This document shows positions 44,971 through 56,450 of a DNA stretch of 64,000 nucleotides, one piece after another. How positions within the stretch are numbered: position 1 is the stretch's first letter; each line of letters begins with the position of its first letter. The stretch is from Prosopis cineraria (Eukaryota; Streptophyta; Magnoliopsida; Fabales; Fabaceae). The notes under the pieces were generated by a model, which saw only the letters and a program-made list of their open reading frames with translations, did not search any database and was not told the origin of the DNA. The stretch is taken from contig NW_026555339.1 in assembly GCF_029017545.1 (NCBI RefSeq), positions 35,140,438-35,204,437 on the forward strand, in the 5' to 3' direction. Both the position numbers and the translations under genes were made by a program.

Positions 44971-45915
44971 TGTTTATAGATGCTAAAAATATGTACATTA
45001 TACATTGGATGGATGATTTGCAATGTAAAAGGTTTGAACCTTTGCTTGTCTCAATTTATGAGATTTCTTTTTTGTGATAAATGCAAAGGGTAAGACGCAC
45101 TTATTTGCCCCAATGCAAATGCATGAATAATGCAAATGTATTGCAAAAATTTTATTGGAAGGCTTGATGTTGACAACTATCTTAATATATATTCCTCTTG
45201 AAAATTTTCGTGTATATTGAATAAATCATTTCGAACACAAAGTAATACCTCCAAGTCCGTTATTTAATCTAAATTCATTAATAGGTGTAGTATCACAGTA
45301 TGCCATTGCCCCTCTTTAGAAAATTCAAACAATCAAATTCTCGTCGCTTAATCTTGCCTTCATGTTAATGAGATCAACTATTATGACCGAATACTGATAG
45401 CACACATGCTCTCCTTATCATTTTACACCTACACGATGATCTTGATACCTCAAGGGCGAAAAGTAAGAATAAAGATGCCAGTATTCTACATCAAGTAAAT
45501 GTATCAATAAATATTGTTCCTTGAATGCGAACCTGCTGTAATATATGAGATATGTATTTGAATATGATAACACAAAACGAGAAGAAAGATGGTCTCAAAG
45601 GAGCAAGGGCGGAAAAAATTCATTCACTGATGCTAAAATTCGTAGAGAAATGGGAATATCTTGGTTTATGAGCACAAATGGCCAAAGCGCAAATGGGATA
45701 TATGGATTTACTTAATCACATCTCTTTCCTTTAGCTTTTCAAAACCCCAATAGGTGCTTCACTGAGCTACTATTGATGTGCATAATATGAGAGACGATGG
45801 AGTCAACTTTCCCAAACATAGATACTTAACTTTTGATGCCTTCCTTTTCTTCTCCTAAGACATCCTTTTGTCTTGGCGAACTCTTCTTCTTCTTATCATG
45901 GCTTTGCCCCTTTTT
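44971..45915 (-). other. Remaining 3' UTR of the Ogre-like element
   Basis: About 0.95 kb between array B and the small duplication near integrase. No open frame or domain is seen. Isolated TGCCCC words (45,110 and 45,310) echo array B. Confidence 0.5.
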
Positions 45916-45918
45916 TTT

Positions 45919-46069
45919 TAGCTCTAACTTTTGCTTAGGTTACCTTTACAGGTTTTTTAACCTAACGAGCTATTCTTTCCTTTTCATTTTCTATTAGCTC
46001 TAACTTTTGTCTAGGTTGCCTTTGCAGGTTTTCAACCTAACGAGTGCTTCATTCTTTTTCATTTTCTGT
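45919..46069 (-). repeat. Two 76-bp repeats after the integrase stop
   Basis: TAGCTCTAACTTTTG begins at 45,919 and 45,995. Both copies continue with AGGTT.CCTTT.CAGGTTTT and AACCTAACGAG, which contain an AGGTT/AACCT inversion. Located just 3' of integrase in element sense. Confidence 0.75.
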
Positions 46070-47379
46070 TTAAGCAAAGTAACGCTTGACAGCATCTGCA
46101 TTAATGGGCTTTGCTAACTCTTGACCGTCCATGTCAGCTAGGATCATTGCTCCTCTAGAAAAGGCATATTTGACAATATAAGGTCCCTTGTAGGTCGGAG
46201 CCCATTTGCCTCTATTATCTTCTTGGTTAGGCAATATTTTCTTGAGTATGAGATCACCAGCACTGAATTCCCGTGGGCAAAGTTTTTTATCAAAAGCTCT
46301 TGCCATTCTCTTTTGGTACAGTTGTCCATGACACATTGCAATGAGCCTTTTCTCTTCAATCATGTTAAGTTGCTCAAATCGGGTTCGTAACCATTCATTT
46401 TCTTCTAAATCTACCTCTGCCAATACTCTTAAAGATGGTATTTCCATCTCGATGGGTGTAACAGCTTCCATTCCATAAACAAGGGAGTATGGGGTTACCC
46501 CTGTGGATGTGCGTGCAGTAGTACGATAACCATGTAAAGCATAGGGAAGCATCTTGTGCCAATCTTTATAAGTTACTATCATTTTTCCAATGATCTTCTT
46601 AATATTTTTATTGGCTGCTTTAACTGCTCCATTCATTTGAGGTCTATATGGGGCTGAATTATGATGCTTGATTTGGAACTTCTCACAAAAGTTCCTGACT
46701 TCCGTTCCATTGAGATTGGGACCATTATCGGTAATGATCCTTTCAGGAATCCCATATCGGTATAAAATATTTATCTTCATGAATTTAAGGAACGTCTTTT
46801 ACGTGATGCTGGCAAATGAATTTGCTTCTACCCATTTTGTGAAATAGTCAATTGCGACAAGGATGAAGCGATGTCCATTCGAAGCTTTTGGGTTAATTGG
46901 ACCAATAATGTCAATGCCCCACATTGAGAATGGCCAGGGTGATACCAAATTATGTAATGGGATTGGAGGAGCATTTATCCTATTAACATAGATCTGACAT
47001 TTATGGCATTTCTTGACATGCTCAAAGCAATCTTTCTCTATTGTTAGCCAGAAGTAGCCACACCTTTGAATCTGTTTGGCTATAGTGTGACCATTCGCAT
47101 GCGTGCCACATATGCCCTCATATACCTCACCATGATTTTCTTTGCTTCTTCTGAACTCACACAGCGAAGTAAAGTACCATCATAACCCCTCTTGTACAGA
47201 ACATCTTGACTGATAAAGAATGTCATAGCCAAACGACGAAGGGTTTTCTTTTCATTCTCAGTTATTCCAGCTGGGTATGATCTCTTAGTGATATAATCCT
47301 TAATATCCTGGAACCAAGGATATTCTTCTCGATCTTCTTCAACATTCAAACAGTACGCTGGAAAGCTTCTAGCTTCCAC
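46070..47379 (-). pseudogene. Ogre-like integrase, catalytic Glu replaced by Lys
   Basis: The N-terminal zinc region is broken by stops and a frameshift (47,080-47,379 reads to VRYMRAYVARM; the second half of the HHCC motif lies in other frames). The core has GID near 46,915, TDNGPNL (about 46,730) and PYRPQMNGAVKAANKNIKK (46,605-46,660). In family members the residue after GAV is the third catalytic acid, Glu; here the codon at 46,619-46,621 is AAA, Lys. The C-terminal part with KWAPTYKGPYIVK ends at the stop at 46,070. Integrase inserts cDNA into the genome. This copy could not. Confidence 0.85.
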
Positions 47380-47412
47380 TTAGATAGGTTAGACATGGAC
47401 TCCACAATCAAG

Positions 47413-48309
47413 TTAGATCATTGCTGCTAAAGTGGCTAAAGCATCAGCGAAATGGTTTTTATCTCTAGTCAAGTGATGAAAGCTAGCAACCTTAAATTGC
47501 TTAATCAAATCTGTTAGGAGTTCTTGATAGGGAATCAATTTTACATCCTTTGTTCTCCATTCTCCTGTTACTTGATGAATAATGAGAGCTGAATCACCAA
47601 ATACCTTCAAACACCATATACCAAGGGTAATAGCTGCTTGAAGACCATTAACACAAGCTTTATATTCTGCTATGTTGTTAGTACAATCAAATTCTAATTT
47701 GATGGCCACTGGAAATTGTTTTCCTTCTGGTGAAACGATCACCGCTCCTACCCCATTTCCATGCACGTTGGCGGCTCCATCAAAATACATTTCCCATTCT
47801 TGCTCTTCATTTTTTCCTTCATCACAACCTTCTTCTGTAGTGCATATGCCTTCATCAGGAAATTGAAAATCTAATGGCTGGTCATCCTCTAAAGGATTAT
47901 CGGCCAAGTGATCAGCTATTACACTACCTTTGACTGACTTTTGCATCACATGCTTTATATCATATTTTGATAGTACAACTTGCCATTTTAGTACTCTACC
48001 AGCAATGTGCGGGCTCTCAAAGATGTATTTAAGTGGGTCCACTCGTGAGATTAGCCAGGTAGTGTAGTAAAGCATGTATTGCCTTAGCCTTCTAGTTGCC
48101 CATACTAGTCCACAACAAGTTCGCTCAATCACCGGATAACGAGCTTCACACTCATTAAACTTCTTGCTCAAGAAATAAATCGCTCTTTCCTTCTTTCCAG
48201 AATCATCAAGTTGACCTAGCATTGCTCCCATTGAGCGAGGTAAAGTTGTTAGGTAAAGGATTAGTGGACGATCTGGTGATGGACGGACCAAAATTGGGGG
48301 ATTTAACAA
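47413..48309 (-). pseudogene. Ogre-like RNase H plus archaeal-type second RNase H
   Basis: 298 uninterrupted codons. The first part is the degraded retroviral-type RNase H/connection (LSKKFNECEARYPVIERTCC, PLKYIFESPHIAGRVLKWQV, VIADHLADNP). The second is a complete archaeal-type RNase H: YFDGAANVHGNGVGAVIVSP with the first Asp, NNIAEYKA with Glu, FGDSALI with Asp, and HFADALATLA with the last Asp. Two RNase H domains in this order define the Tat lineage. They remove the RNA strand during cDNA synthesis. This stretch is the best preserved pol part of copy 1. Confidence 0.85.
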
Positions 48310-49519
48310 ATAATCTTTAATTTTATCAAAGGCCTTTTGACAATCATCATCCTATGTCTCCTTGCAATTTTTCTTTAACAGCTTAAACATTGGTTCGCAA
48401 GTGGCTGTTAGATTGGCAATGAATCTAGTAATATAATTCAATCGTCCCAAGAAACTTCTAACTTCTTTCTCTGTTTGGGGAGATGGCATTTCTTGAATTG
48501 CTCTCACTTTATCTGGATCTACTTCTATCCCTTTACGACTCACAATGAATCCTAATAACTTCCCAGAAAGAGCTCCAAAAATGCATTTGTTAGGATTCAA
48601 TCTTAGCCGATATTCGCGTAATCTCCCAAATAGCTTTCTAAGGACTCCAACATGACTCTCATTCTCCGCTGATTTAGCTACCATATCATCTACATATACT
48701 TCAATTTCTTTATGCATCATGTCATGGAATAGTGCTACCATAGCTCGTTAATAAGTTGCCCCAGTATTTTTCAAACCAAAAGGCATTACCCGATAATAAT
48801 AAGTTCCCCATTGGGTTGTAAAGGTTGTTTTCTCTTTATCCCTTTCATGCATAGGGATTTGATTGTACCCTGAATAACCATCCATAAAGGAATAGCGATA
48901 GCTTCGAGCAGTATTATCGACCAATACATCAATGTGGGGTAATGGAAAGTCATCTTTCGGACTCGCATTATTTAGATTACGATAATCAACACACATTCAA
49001 ATCCGACCATCTTTTTTAGGAACAGGAACAATATTTGCCACCCATTATGGGTAAGTTACTACCTCCAAAAATCCTGCTTCTAACTTCTTTATTACTTCTT
49101 CTTTTATTTGCAAGGACACCCCCGTGTTCATTCTCCTTAACTTTTGTTTCTTAGGCTCGACCTTAGGAAGTAATGGTATTTTATGAGAAGCAATGCTTGG
49201 GTCTAGCCCAGGCATGTCTTTATATGACCATGCAAACACATCTATGTATTCTTTGAACAACTCAATCATTTGTTCCCTTTCAGGATTATCTACTATTTTG
49301 AGCATTCTTTGATCCTCCTCGGTTCCTATATTAACCATCTCAATCACTTCTTCATGTGGGCATATTCCCTTATCACTCAATTCAAGCATCTTTGAAAAAG
49401 TTTGGATTATGTCTTCATCATCAGACTCACAATCATGCATATCAGTGGCAACGAATGAATCATCTTCACAGGGTTTATTAATCTCTGGGTGGGAGATGGA
49501 ATCAGAAGAAACAAAATCC
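48310..49519 (-). pseudogene. Ogre-like reverse transcriptase
   Basis: Begins right after the predicted intron acceptor (DFVSSDSISHPEIN). The linker has ELFKEYIDVFAWSYKDMPGL, then LEAGFLEVVTYP, VPKKDGRI, CVDYRNLNNASPKDDFPLPH, MDGYSGYNQIPMHERDKEKT, MPFGLKNTGATY, the catalytic YVDDM (about 48,680) and EVRSFLGRLNYITRFIANLT. Stops at about 49,044, 48,997, 48,747 and 48,350 all sit at codons one C-to-T or G-to-A step from Gln, Arg or Trp. The same stops recur in copy 2. Confidence 0.9.
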
Positions 49520-49735
49520 CTGGATAATGAATATGGAATAAGGAACAGGAATGAAACGGAGAAAGATGTATTGAAGTAGATAGGGTGGAATAAAGAAATA
49601 GACATGAATGCAATTGAAATTCATTTTCATGAATTATGTGTATCGAAAGTTTGCATTAGTGAATACCCAAGATTTATTACCTAAACCTGGGCTGAAAAGT
49701 GGATAAAATAGGAACAACATAATTGAAACAATTAC
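49520..49735 (-). other. Predicted intron between protease and RT, copy 1
   Basis: The donor TTAGA|GTAATT falls on the gag-pro stop codon and the acceptor ATTATCCAG|GGATTTTG lies 216 bp on. Removing it deletes the stop and fuses the pro frame (...DVISLE) in frame with the pol frame (DFVSSD...). Ogre elements are known for an intron at this place, so gag-pro and full gag-pro-pol would come from unspliced and spliced RNA. Not tested by RNA. Confidence 0.65.
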
Positions 49736-51179
49736 TCTAAGCTAATGACATCATTGGCCTCTTCAAACTCCCAATTTGCCAGAACTTTGTTGGAATCATC
49801 GACTGCAATTGAGGCACTTGTTTTGCATGCTACATCTTCATTAAAAGAGATCACTAAGATAGTTGGTTTATATATCACCTCGGACGGGCCTGGGAAGGAT
49901 TCTTTAATGTGTGGAATCTCCAATTTACTAGCCTTTTTGCCTTTTGCCAAACTTGCTTTGTCTTTCATCTGGTCTTCTAGGGTAGGCTCATACCCTAACC
50001 CTTGGCGATTACAATTATCCAAAACCTTAATTGGACACGTAATTCCTTGTAAATGAGAGCCTAAACCTTTCCCTGGCATAAACCCACTCTTCGCCATGAT
50101 TTTAGCCACGACGGAATTGATGTTGTGAGTACTATCGCAAATACCCTCGACCTCTAGGCTTTGAAAGGAAACTCCATGATCTTTTTCTGCAGCCTCAACA
50201 TAAGGGAGTGAGCTTGGTTTGCTCACCATGATTTCCTCCTCTCCTTTAACTGCTATAATTCTCCCATCACTGATGAATTTAACCTTTTGATGTAAGGTAG
50301 AAGGAACAGCCCTAGCAGAATGAATCCATGGCCTTCCTAGCAGCATTGTGTAACTTGGATCTATGTTCATGAGTTGGAAATCCACCTTAAACCTGCTTGG
50401 CCCTATCTCCAGGGAGAGACAAACGGATCCTAATACTTCCCGTCTTGATCCATCGAATGCTCTTACCACAATATTACTTTTATGTACACTTGAAGCTTCT
50501 AGTGATAATGATTCAAATGTGGAGAGCGGCAATACATTTAACGCTGATCCTCCGTCAATTAATACTCTTGCGATTATGAACCCTTCACATTTCAAAGTGA
50601 TGTGCAAAGCCTTGGCTTGATGGCAGCGGTTTCTGTAACTTCCTCTTCCGAAAAGGAAATGGTAGAGGAGGCTTTTACAACATTCATTACACTCGCCACC
50701 TTCTCAGGGGTTATATTAGGCTGCACAAAAGCTTGATTCAACACTTCTTGCAATGCTTGGCGATGCGCTTCGGAACTCAAAATCAAAGAAAGTATGGAAA
50801 TACGCGCTGGAGTTTTCTTCAATTGGTCCACAATGCTGTAATCACTTTGCTTCATAATCGATAAAAACTCATCTTCTAACTTTTCCATTTCTTTAGGATT
50901 ATCTTCCTTTGGCCTGTCAATACTTGCATTTTTCTCTTTTACCATTTTCCTAATGTAAGATGGTAAGTATGGTTTTCCACTTCGAGTAACACCCCCTTGG
51001 TTTGCCATTTCATTGCTTGTCCCGGCAATCAACGTTGGGTTTTTGTGGTTCTCCACAATGCTTTGATATTTCCACGGGACTGCTCGATCACTTTCATAGG
51101 GAAAGGGATGAGGCGTGCTTATGGTCAATGTTGGTTGTCTTGCGTGAGGTGCAAGATCTACAGAGGCTTTGTTTATCAC
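49736..51179 (-). pseudogene. Ogre-like protease with G-patch, copy 1
   Basis: The N-terminal linker (51,179-50,592) is followed by a frameshift, a one-base loss at about 50,621 compared with copy 2. The protease reads FIIARVLIDGGSALNVLPLS, where D-G-G-S replaces the usual D-T/S-G-A, then FQLMNIDPSYTMLLGRPWIH with the LGRPW motif. After it comes GFMPGKGLGSHLQGI (about 50,040-50,090), a glycine-rich G-patch-like segment, repeated in weaker form as RQGLGYEPTLED. G-patches bind nucleic acid and also follow the protease in betaretroviruses. The frame ends at the stop removed by the predicted intron. Confidence 0.8.
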
Positions 51180-51191
51180 AAAAGAGACTAC

Positions 51192-52981
51192 CTAGACTCG
51201 CTCTTTTGGGCTTGAATTTTTAATGACAAGCTCAATATGTTTTTTTTCTACCATGCACACTTTGGCGTCTCCCTTCTTTACAGACACGATCCCTAACGCC
51301 ATCATTTTTCTAACAGCTCCTTTAAACTGTTCACAACTTTCTATGTCATGGCCTATTTTTGCCTGATGATATTCACAATATCCAGGCATTTGATCACTGA
51401 TATTATTCGTGAGGAGCATTTCTCGCATATAGCCATACTCCTTTAAGTGAGCATAAAGCTCATTCATAGGCATCCTGATCCTTGCGGAGCTTTTGAAGCA
51501 CGCATCTTCTTCTTCAATAGCGTTGACTCGTTTTTCGTGATTTGGGAGTGGATCAGTAGTAAGGGTAGAGCTTCCCTCTTCTTTAAGCTGGATATGGTTA
51601 GAATCAACCAGGTCTAGCACATTCCTTTTAAACGTCACACAGTCTTCTATTGAGTGCCCAGGTGCACCCATGTGGTATTCACAAACAACATTTGGATTAT
51701 ACCATGCCGGGTAAGGTGGACCAAGAGGCTTATAAGGTCGCGGACCTAATAATAGGGCTGTCAAAAGTTTATGGTACAATTCAACATTTGTTAATCCAAA
51801 ATTGGGCCATGGGCGACTATCCCTGGATTGGACATTTCTCCTCTCTCCATCCTGTCCGTGCTTGTTAGGCCTGAACCCAAATTGTTGCTGTCTTTGATTC
51901 CTTCCCTCTATTTGATAAGGGACTTGAGAATTGGTAGCTGCTTGTCTTATAGGTTGAATATAGTTCACGTTCCCTTCTTTCTTTTTTTGGTCATAGTTCT
52001 TTCATGAACTACTTTCAGCTTGAGAAGTGGCTATCTTCCCTTCTTGTATGTCTATGTCAATCCTTTCCCCAATTACCATTAAATCGGCAAAATCAGTGAC
52101 ATGTGTTCCTATCATGTGTTGGTAAAATGGCTTAGGCAATGCACGGATGAAGTACGAGCAAAGTTCGGAATTAACCATTGGAGGTTGCACTTGCGAAGCC
52201 ACTATTCTCCATCTTTGAGCATATTCTTTGAATGACTCTGATGATTTCTTGGTCATTGCTTTCAATTGTTCTCTGGTTGGAGCAGTATCAAGATTGAACT
52301 TGTATTGTCTCATGAAAACATCCACAAGGTCTTTCCATCTTTTAATCTTGGTTTGGTCTAGTTGCATGTACCAAGTCAATGCGGCTCCAGTTAAGCTTTC
52401 GGGAAAGAAGTTTATCAGAAACTTCTCATCTTGTGACCATATGGACATCTTTGTGCAATAGGCCCTCAAATGATAAATTGGGTTACTTGTACCATCATAT
52501 TTATCGAAGCTTGGCATCTTGAATTTCTTGGGAACATCAATTTCTGGGGTCAAACATAATTCTTTCAAGTCAAAGGAACCCCACATGTTTGATCCTTGAA
52601 GAGCCTTCAATTGATCTTTCATCTCTCCAAGTTCTTCTTTCAACTCCTTCTCTTTATGTAGCACTTGTGGGATTTGGAACATGTAGGCATGATCTTCCCC
52701 AAGACCATCCGGTATGTTAAAGGCCCCTATCCCAGAATCTTGTTTCTCTGGCGTGGGTACTTTAGGATCTGATCCTCTGTTTGGCTCAATTGTTCTATTA
52801 GCTGCTTCTCATCTGCTACGGTATTCTGTGGTGGGTTATCATCACTCCGTCCTTTTAGAGCCTCTGTTAGCAATTTCATCATGTCACTTATTTCGGCCAT
52901 TTTAGACTCCACTGCAGACATCCGATCATTTAAGGTTGCTGACTCATTCACGTTTGAATTTTCCATTGCACGACTACGCAA
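51192..52981 (-). pseudogene. gag: Ogre-like gag, copy 1
   Basis: Starts MRSRAMENSNVNE at 52,981. A coiled-coil-like segment (MSAVESKMAEISDMMKLLTE) leads to a one-base deletion at about 52,807 relative to copy 2. The core reads FKMPSFDKYDGTSNPIYHLR, WSQDEKFLINFFPESLTGAA, TWYMQLDQTKIKRWKDL and FKEYAQRWR (52,200-52,530). A stop at 52,002 (TGA, from an Arg-type codon) separates the tail, which has two zinc-finger-like motifs: CEYHMGAPGHSIEDC (about 51,650) and CEYHQAKIGHDIESC (about 51,355). Gag forms the particle. The two CX2H...GHX4C fingers probably bind RNA. Confidence 0.85.
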
Positions 52982-53342
52982 TCGTGTGTTGTATGCTCGA
53001 GTGGCGGGAATCTGGTCAATCGAGTTTTTCTTTTGAGGCGCAATGTTGGCTTACCTGTGTAACATAATAATTAATTTTAATAAGTTTTACCTTTACGTTT
53101 GTTTTGTAAGATATCCAGCATTGTGTAGACATAAGGGTTTCACGACACTAGCACCCTTTAAATTCCTCTAGAAATTTATTATTTCATAGGGGATTCAAAG
53201 TTGACCATTGAATTAGAAGGACATTGGATCCTATCAAAATTCAAGTTTTAAGACAATGATGGTAGTACAAATCAATCAACAATTTCACAACCACAAAGCG
53301 TCATATGGATCCTCATACAATGATTCAAATGTTAATACAGAT
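52982..53342 (-). other. ORF1-gag spacer
   Basis: About 360 bp without a coding frame, nearly identical in copy 2 (61,781-62,142). It contains a CACCTGTGTAACAT/AATTAATTTTAAT stretch. A splice or translation-reinitiation signal may be here but I cannot identify one. Confidence 0.4.
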
Positions 53343-55282
53343 TTAGAACTTTGTCACGCTATTGAGTTCTTTTACAATTTCATTGCACAAATGGAAGAAT
53401 TCAACAATCTCTAACGGAGTTCCTCCAGGGAGAACCATGCCTTCAGCTTGCTTAAATGCTCTTGCAAATTCTGGAATTTTGTCGTTAGCCAAATCAATTA
53501 TCTGCCTACATTTTAACATCCACTCTTTGGTTTCTTCTGTTTGATCAAGGCAAAGTGATTTCCACTCTTCTAAGACTTCATTTTGTTGATTAAGCCTCTG
53601 AACAAAGTTCTGTGCTGTCTCAGCTGCACTTCCTCTCACCCTTGCTAGTTCATTCACCTTCCTTTCTAATTGTCTTGTGAGTGTATTGATTTCTTGCTGC
53701 ATCTCCTCAATGGGTCTGATGTCTTGTAATTCCTTCTTCAATGCATCATTTTCCCTGACTATTTTGACAAGTCTTGCTCTAGTACTTTGAACTTTGTTAT
53801 CACTAGTTTGCACTTCCCTTTTCAGTTTGGCATTTTCCTTTTTCAATTTCTTAGTCTCAGGTGTTTCTTCAAGGTTATGCCCTTCTCTTTCCTTTGCTAG
53901 CTTCCTCCGTAACTCAACGCATTCGTTTTGGTATTTTTCCAATTCTTCTTTATTCTTAGACTCTGAGCTAGCAAGCGCTTGTAACTCATTTTCCTTCATC
54001 TTCAAGCATTCAACCAATTGCCCATTAATCTCTCTTTCAAGTTATTGCCTAACAAGGGATTTTGAGGATGAAATAAAGGATTTGCTCCTTGAATCATACT
54101 CTTCAGCCAAGTAGTGTATTCTGGACTTGAGTTTACTACACATATCCCTAGCTCAATCTTCCCTTTGTAACCTATCTCTTGCCATGCTTCTTTGACATTC
54201 TGGTTTGATAACTTTGTCCCATCCTCCTTATGTAGAAAGTATAACTCCTGCACCTCTTTCTTAAAAGGAACATTTTGCTTATAGGCCAGTTGCCTTAACG
54301 CTAAGGAAGGGTTATAGTTGATACACCCTCTGGGTCCCATTAAAGGCACATTCGGAAAGTCACCACAATGGTAAATAACCTCCTCTTTCCACCACCAGTC
54401 TAGTTTCCATAAAATGGAACTTTCTTTAAGTTCTGAGAAGGTTCTTTTCCAATCCATGTAGCTCATTCCGTCAATCACGAATTGGCCTTTAAAAGACATG
54501 AGTGGATTACTGTCTGAGTCGTTCTTCTTTCTGAAAGGAAGTGTCTTTCCATAAAGGTGGCCAAGCATCCATAAATCCAGTAATGCAATACAACAATTGA
54601 CCTTTCCTTTCCTTTTATTGTGACATTGAGTTAAGGTCAAGTATGTTTCTGCCAAGATTGCTGGTACCGGATTCACGTTATGGTATTCCACCATTTGGAA
54701 TACACTAATGGCTCCTAAGTCAATTATGCCAATTGATGATGGAAACAGGATTATTCCATATATGCATAAGGCAAAGACTTTGCAAAATGTAACCTAAGCC
54801 TCTTTTCCTGCCAAAACTTTCAAGTGGGCTTCTACATCAGCTCTTAAGATTCCCTCTGTTTGTCCTGGGCAAACCATTCGTACCTTTCCTTAGGAATTTC
54901 CAAAATTTTCGCTATCGTACCTCGAGATGGTAAATACCCAGGATAAAGATATACTGCCATGTTCTCCTTAAGGGGCATTCTCAAAATTTCTCCATATTCT
55001 TCCAAAGTCGGTGCCATTTGAAAGTCTTGAAATGTGAAACATCTTAACGAGGCATCCCAATATTAGCTTAATTCCCATTATTGCATCATTATGTATTGTG
55101 ACCGACAGAAGATCCAAGATATTTCCATATTTCCTTTTAAAATCTTACATAATCTTCCCTTTGATATGACGGCTCAACTCAATTAAGGTTTCCAGTGGCT
55201 CAACTTTTACAGATAATTTGATCCCTTTTCCCTGATATAACTTTCCAGTGTGACTTAGATTTGTACTACCTTCGAGTGCCAT
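53343..55282 (-). pseudogene. Ogre ORF1 protein, copy 1
   Basis: Translation could start at ATG 55,282 (MALEGSTNLSHTGKLYQGKG). The N-terminal half, with GIIDLGAISVFQMVEYHNVN, CCIALLDLWMLGHLYGKTLP and DGMSYMDWKRTFSEL, resembles from memory the plant domain listed as DUF7745, typical of Ogre ORF1. The C-terminal half (54,000-53,420) is a long Lys/Glu/Leu-rich coiled coil. Breaks: TAG near 54,795 and frame changes near 55,040 and 54,890. A CT insertion near 54,032, absent from copy 2, splits the two halves. Function of ORF1 is unknown. It lies before gag, separated by about 360 bp. Confidence 0.75.
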
Positions 55283-56350
55283 TTATCCCTTATGCCAGTT
55301 TCACAAAGATTCTGGATAACTCACGGTTCCTGTTAATCAAAACAAAGGTTAATAGCATACAATTCTCATAATTTTAGCAAGCTATCTGGCTCTTTTTTTT
55401 TTTTAAACCCTCTCCTCCTGACACTTATTGCACCATAGGGAGATGGAGTAAACAATTAATGGACGAGAGGTTTAAATCCCCTACATGATTAATGTTGAAA
55501 GGTTTAGCCTTACAATCTTATTTTTGAGAAAAGAGAAAAAAAATGATGAAATGATTTTGATAATAGATATGCAAGGAGAAAATCCATTCTCTCCTCAATG
55601 TGCTTATTGCTCCATAGGGAGAAAGGGATTAATTAGCCTACGTGCAGCTAAAACTGACACATGGCTAAAGTCTCAACTTTAAAAATAACTCAATGACAAG
55701 AGAAACTATTTAATTTGTGGTTTTTTTTTAAAAAAAATGCAAATACTTTATGATGACATGCTATGACAATGATGCAATAAAAGAGCAATACTCTCATCCT
55801 GCGTCCTATTCAGGGAGACTTAAGTTCATAATCGGGTGCTCACTAGAATGATTGGCTACTAGCTGTTGTCTGAAACGTGTAATTCATGGGTGGATGTATA
55901 TTCCTAAAAGGCTCCCAAGATGCCCTCACACAAAGGTGAAGACCTTACTTAATAATTTTGGCTCTCCGAGAACATAAGCTCTACAGGGACCAAATTTATT
56001 AGGCAAGTAACAGCTTGGGTGAGGTATTCATGGTAACCTTCGAGAGTTCAAAAACTCCACAGGGAAACCACTACTAACCTCTACTAACTATGGTACTCAC
56101 AGACCCGGGTATAGGGCCCAAAATATGTGTGTGTCAAATTGTGTAAGTGTATAGTGTGATGAGAGCATGCAAGCATGTTATCTTATTCTCATATGCTACC
56201 CAACTCCTAACTTTTAATCAGATCAAATAGAGAAACAAATATGTATAAATAAAAGTCATCTATCTTAAGGTTTATTCCGCATGTTATCTACCTTAAAAAC
56301 ATGTTATAAAATACAAAAGGAAAGAGAAAGGGAAAAAAGAGGAAGCACAA
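55283..56350 (-). other. 5' leader of copy 1 up to the gap
   Basis: No frame of note. A word with TTATTG(C)(A/T)CCATAGGGAGA occurs at about 55,427 and 55,603 (176 bp apart) beside CTCTCCTC. Phrases with TCCGAGAAC, CTCCACAGGGA and GTAACCTTCGAGAG recur at 55,960-56,070. No PBS or LTR end is visible, so the 5' LTR must lie in or beyond the gap. Confidence 0.5.
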
Positions 56351-56450
56351 NNNNNNNNNNNNNNNNNNNNNNNNNNNNNNNNNNNNNNNNNNNNNNNNNN
56401 NNNNNNNNNNNNNNNNNNNNNNNNNNNNNNNNNNNNNNNNNNNNNNNNNN
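56351..56450. other. Assembly gap, 100 N
   Basis: Exactly 100 N, the usual placeholder for unknown size. Left is the leader of copy 1; right begins in the middle of the second RNase H of another copy. Confidence 0.99.

Larger units (their letters stand above)
39635..56350 (-). mobile_element. Ogre-like (Tat, Ty3/gypsy) element, copy 1
   Basis: Minus-strand order: leader (to about 55,283), ORF1, gag, protease with G-patch, intron, RT, RNase H, second RNase H, integrase, long 3' UTR with tandem repeats, polypurine tract, 3' LTR. The extra ORF upstream of gag, second RNase H, intron between pro and rt, multi-kb LTR and repeat-bearing 3' UTR are together the signature of Ogre/Tat elements. The 5' LTR and PBS are not in the assembled sequence; the assembly breaks at 56,351. 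All ORFs carry stops or frameshifts. It sits inside another element's gag (junction 39,634/39,635). Confidence 0.85.
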
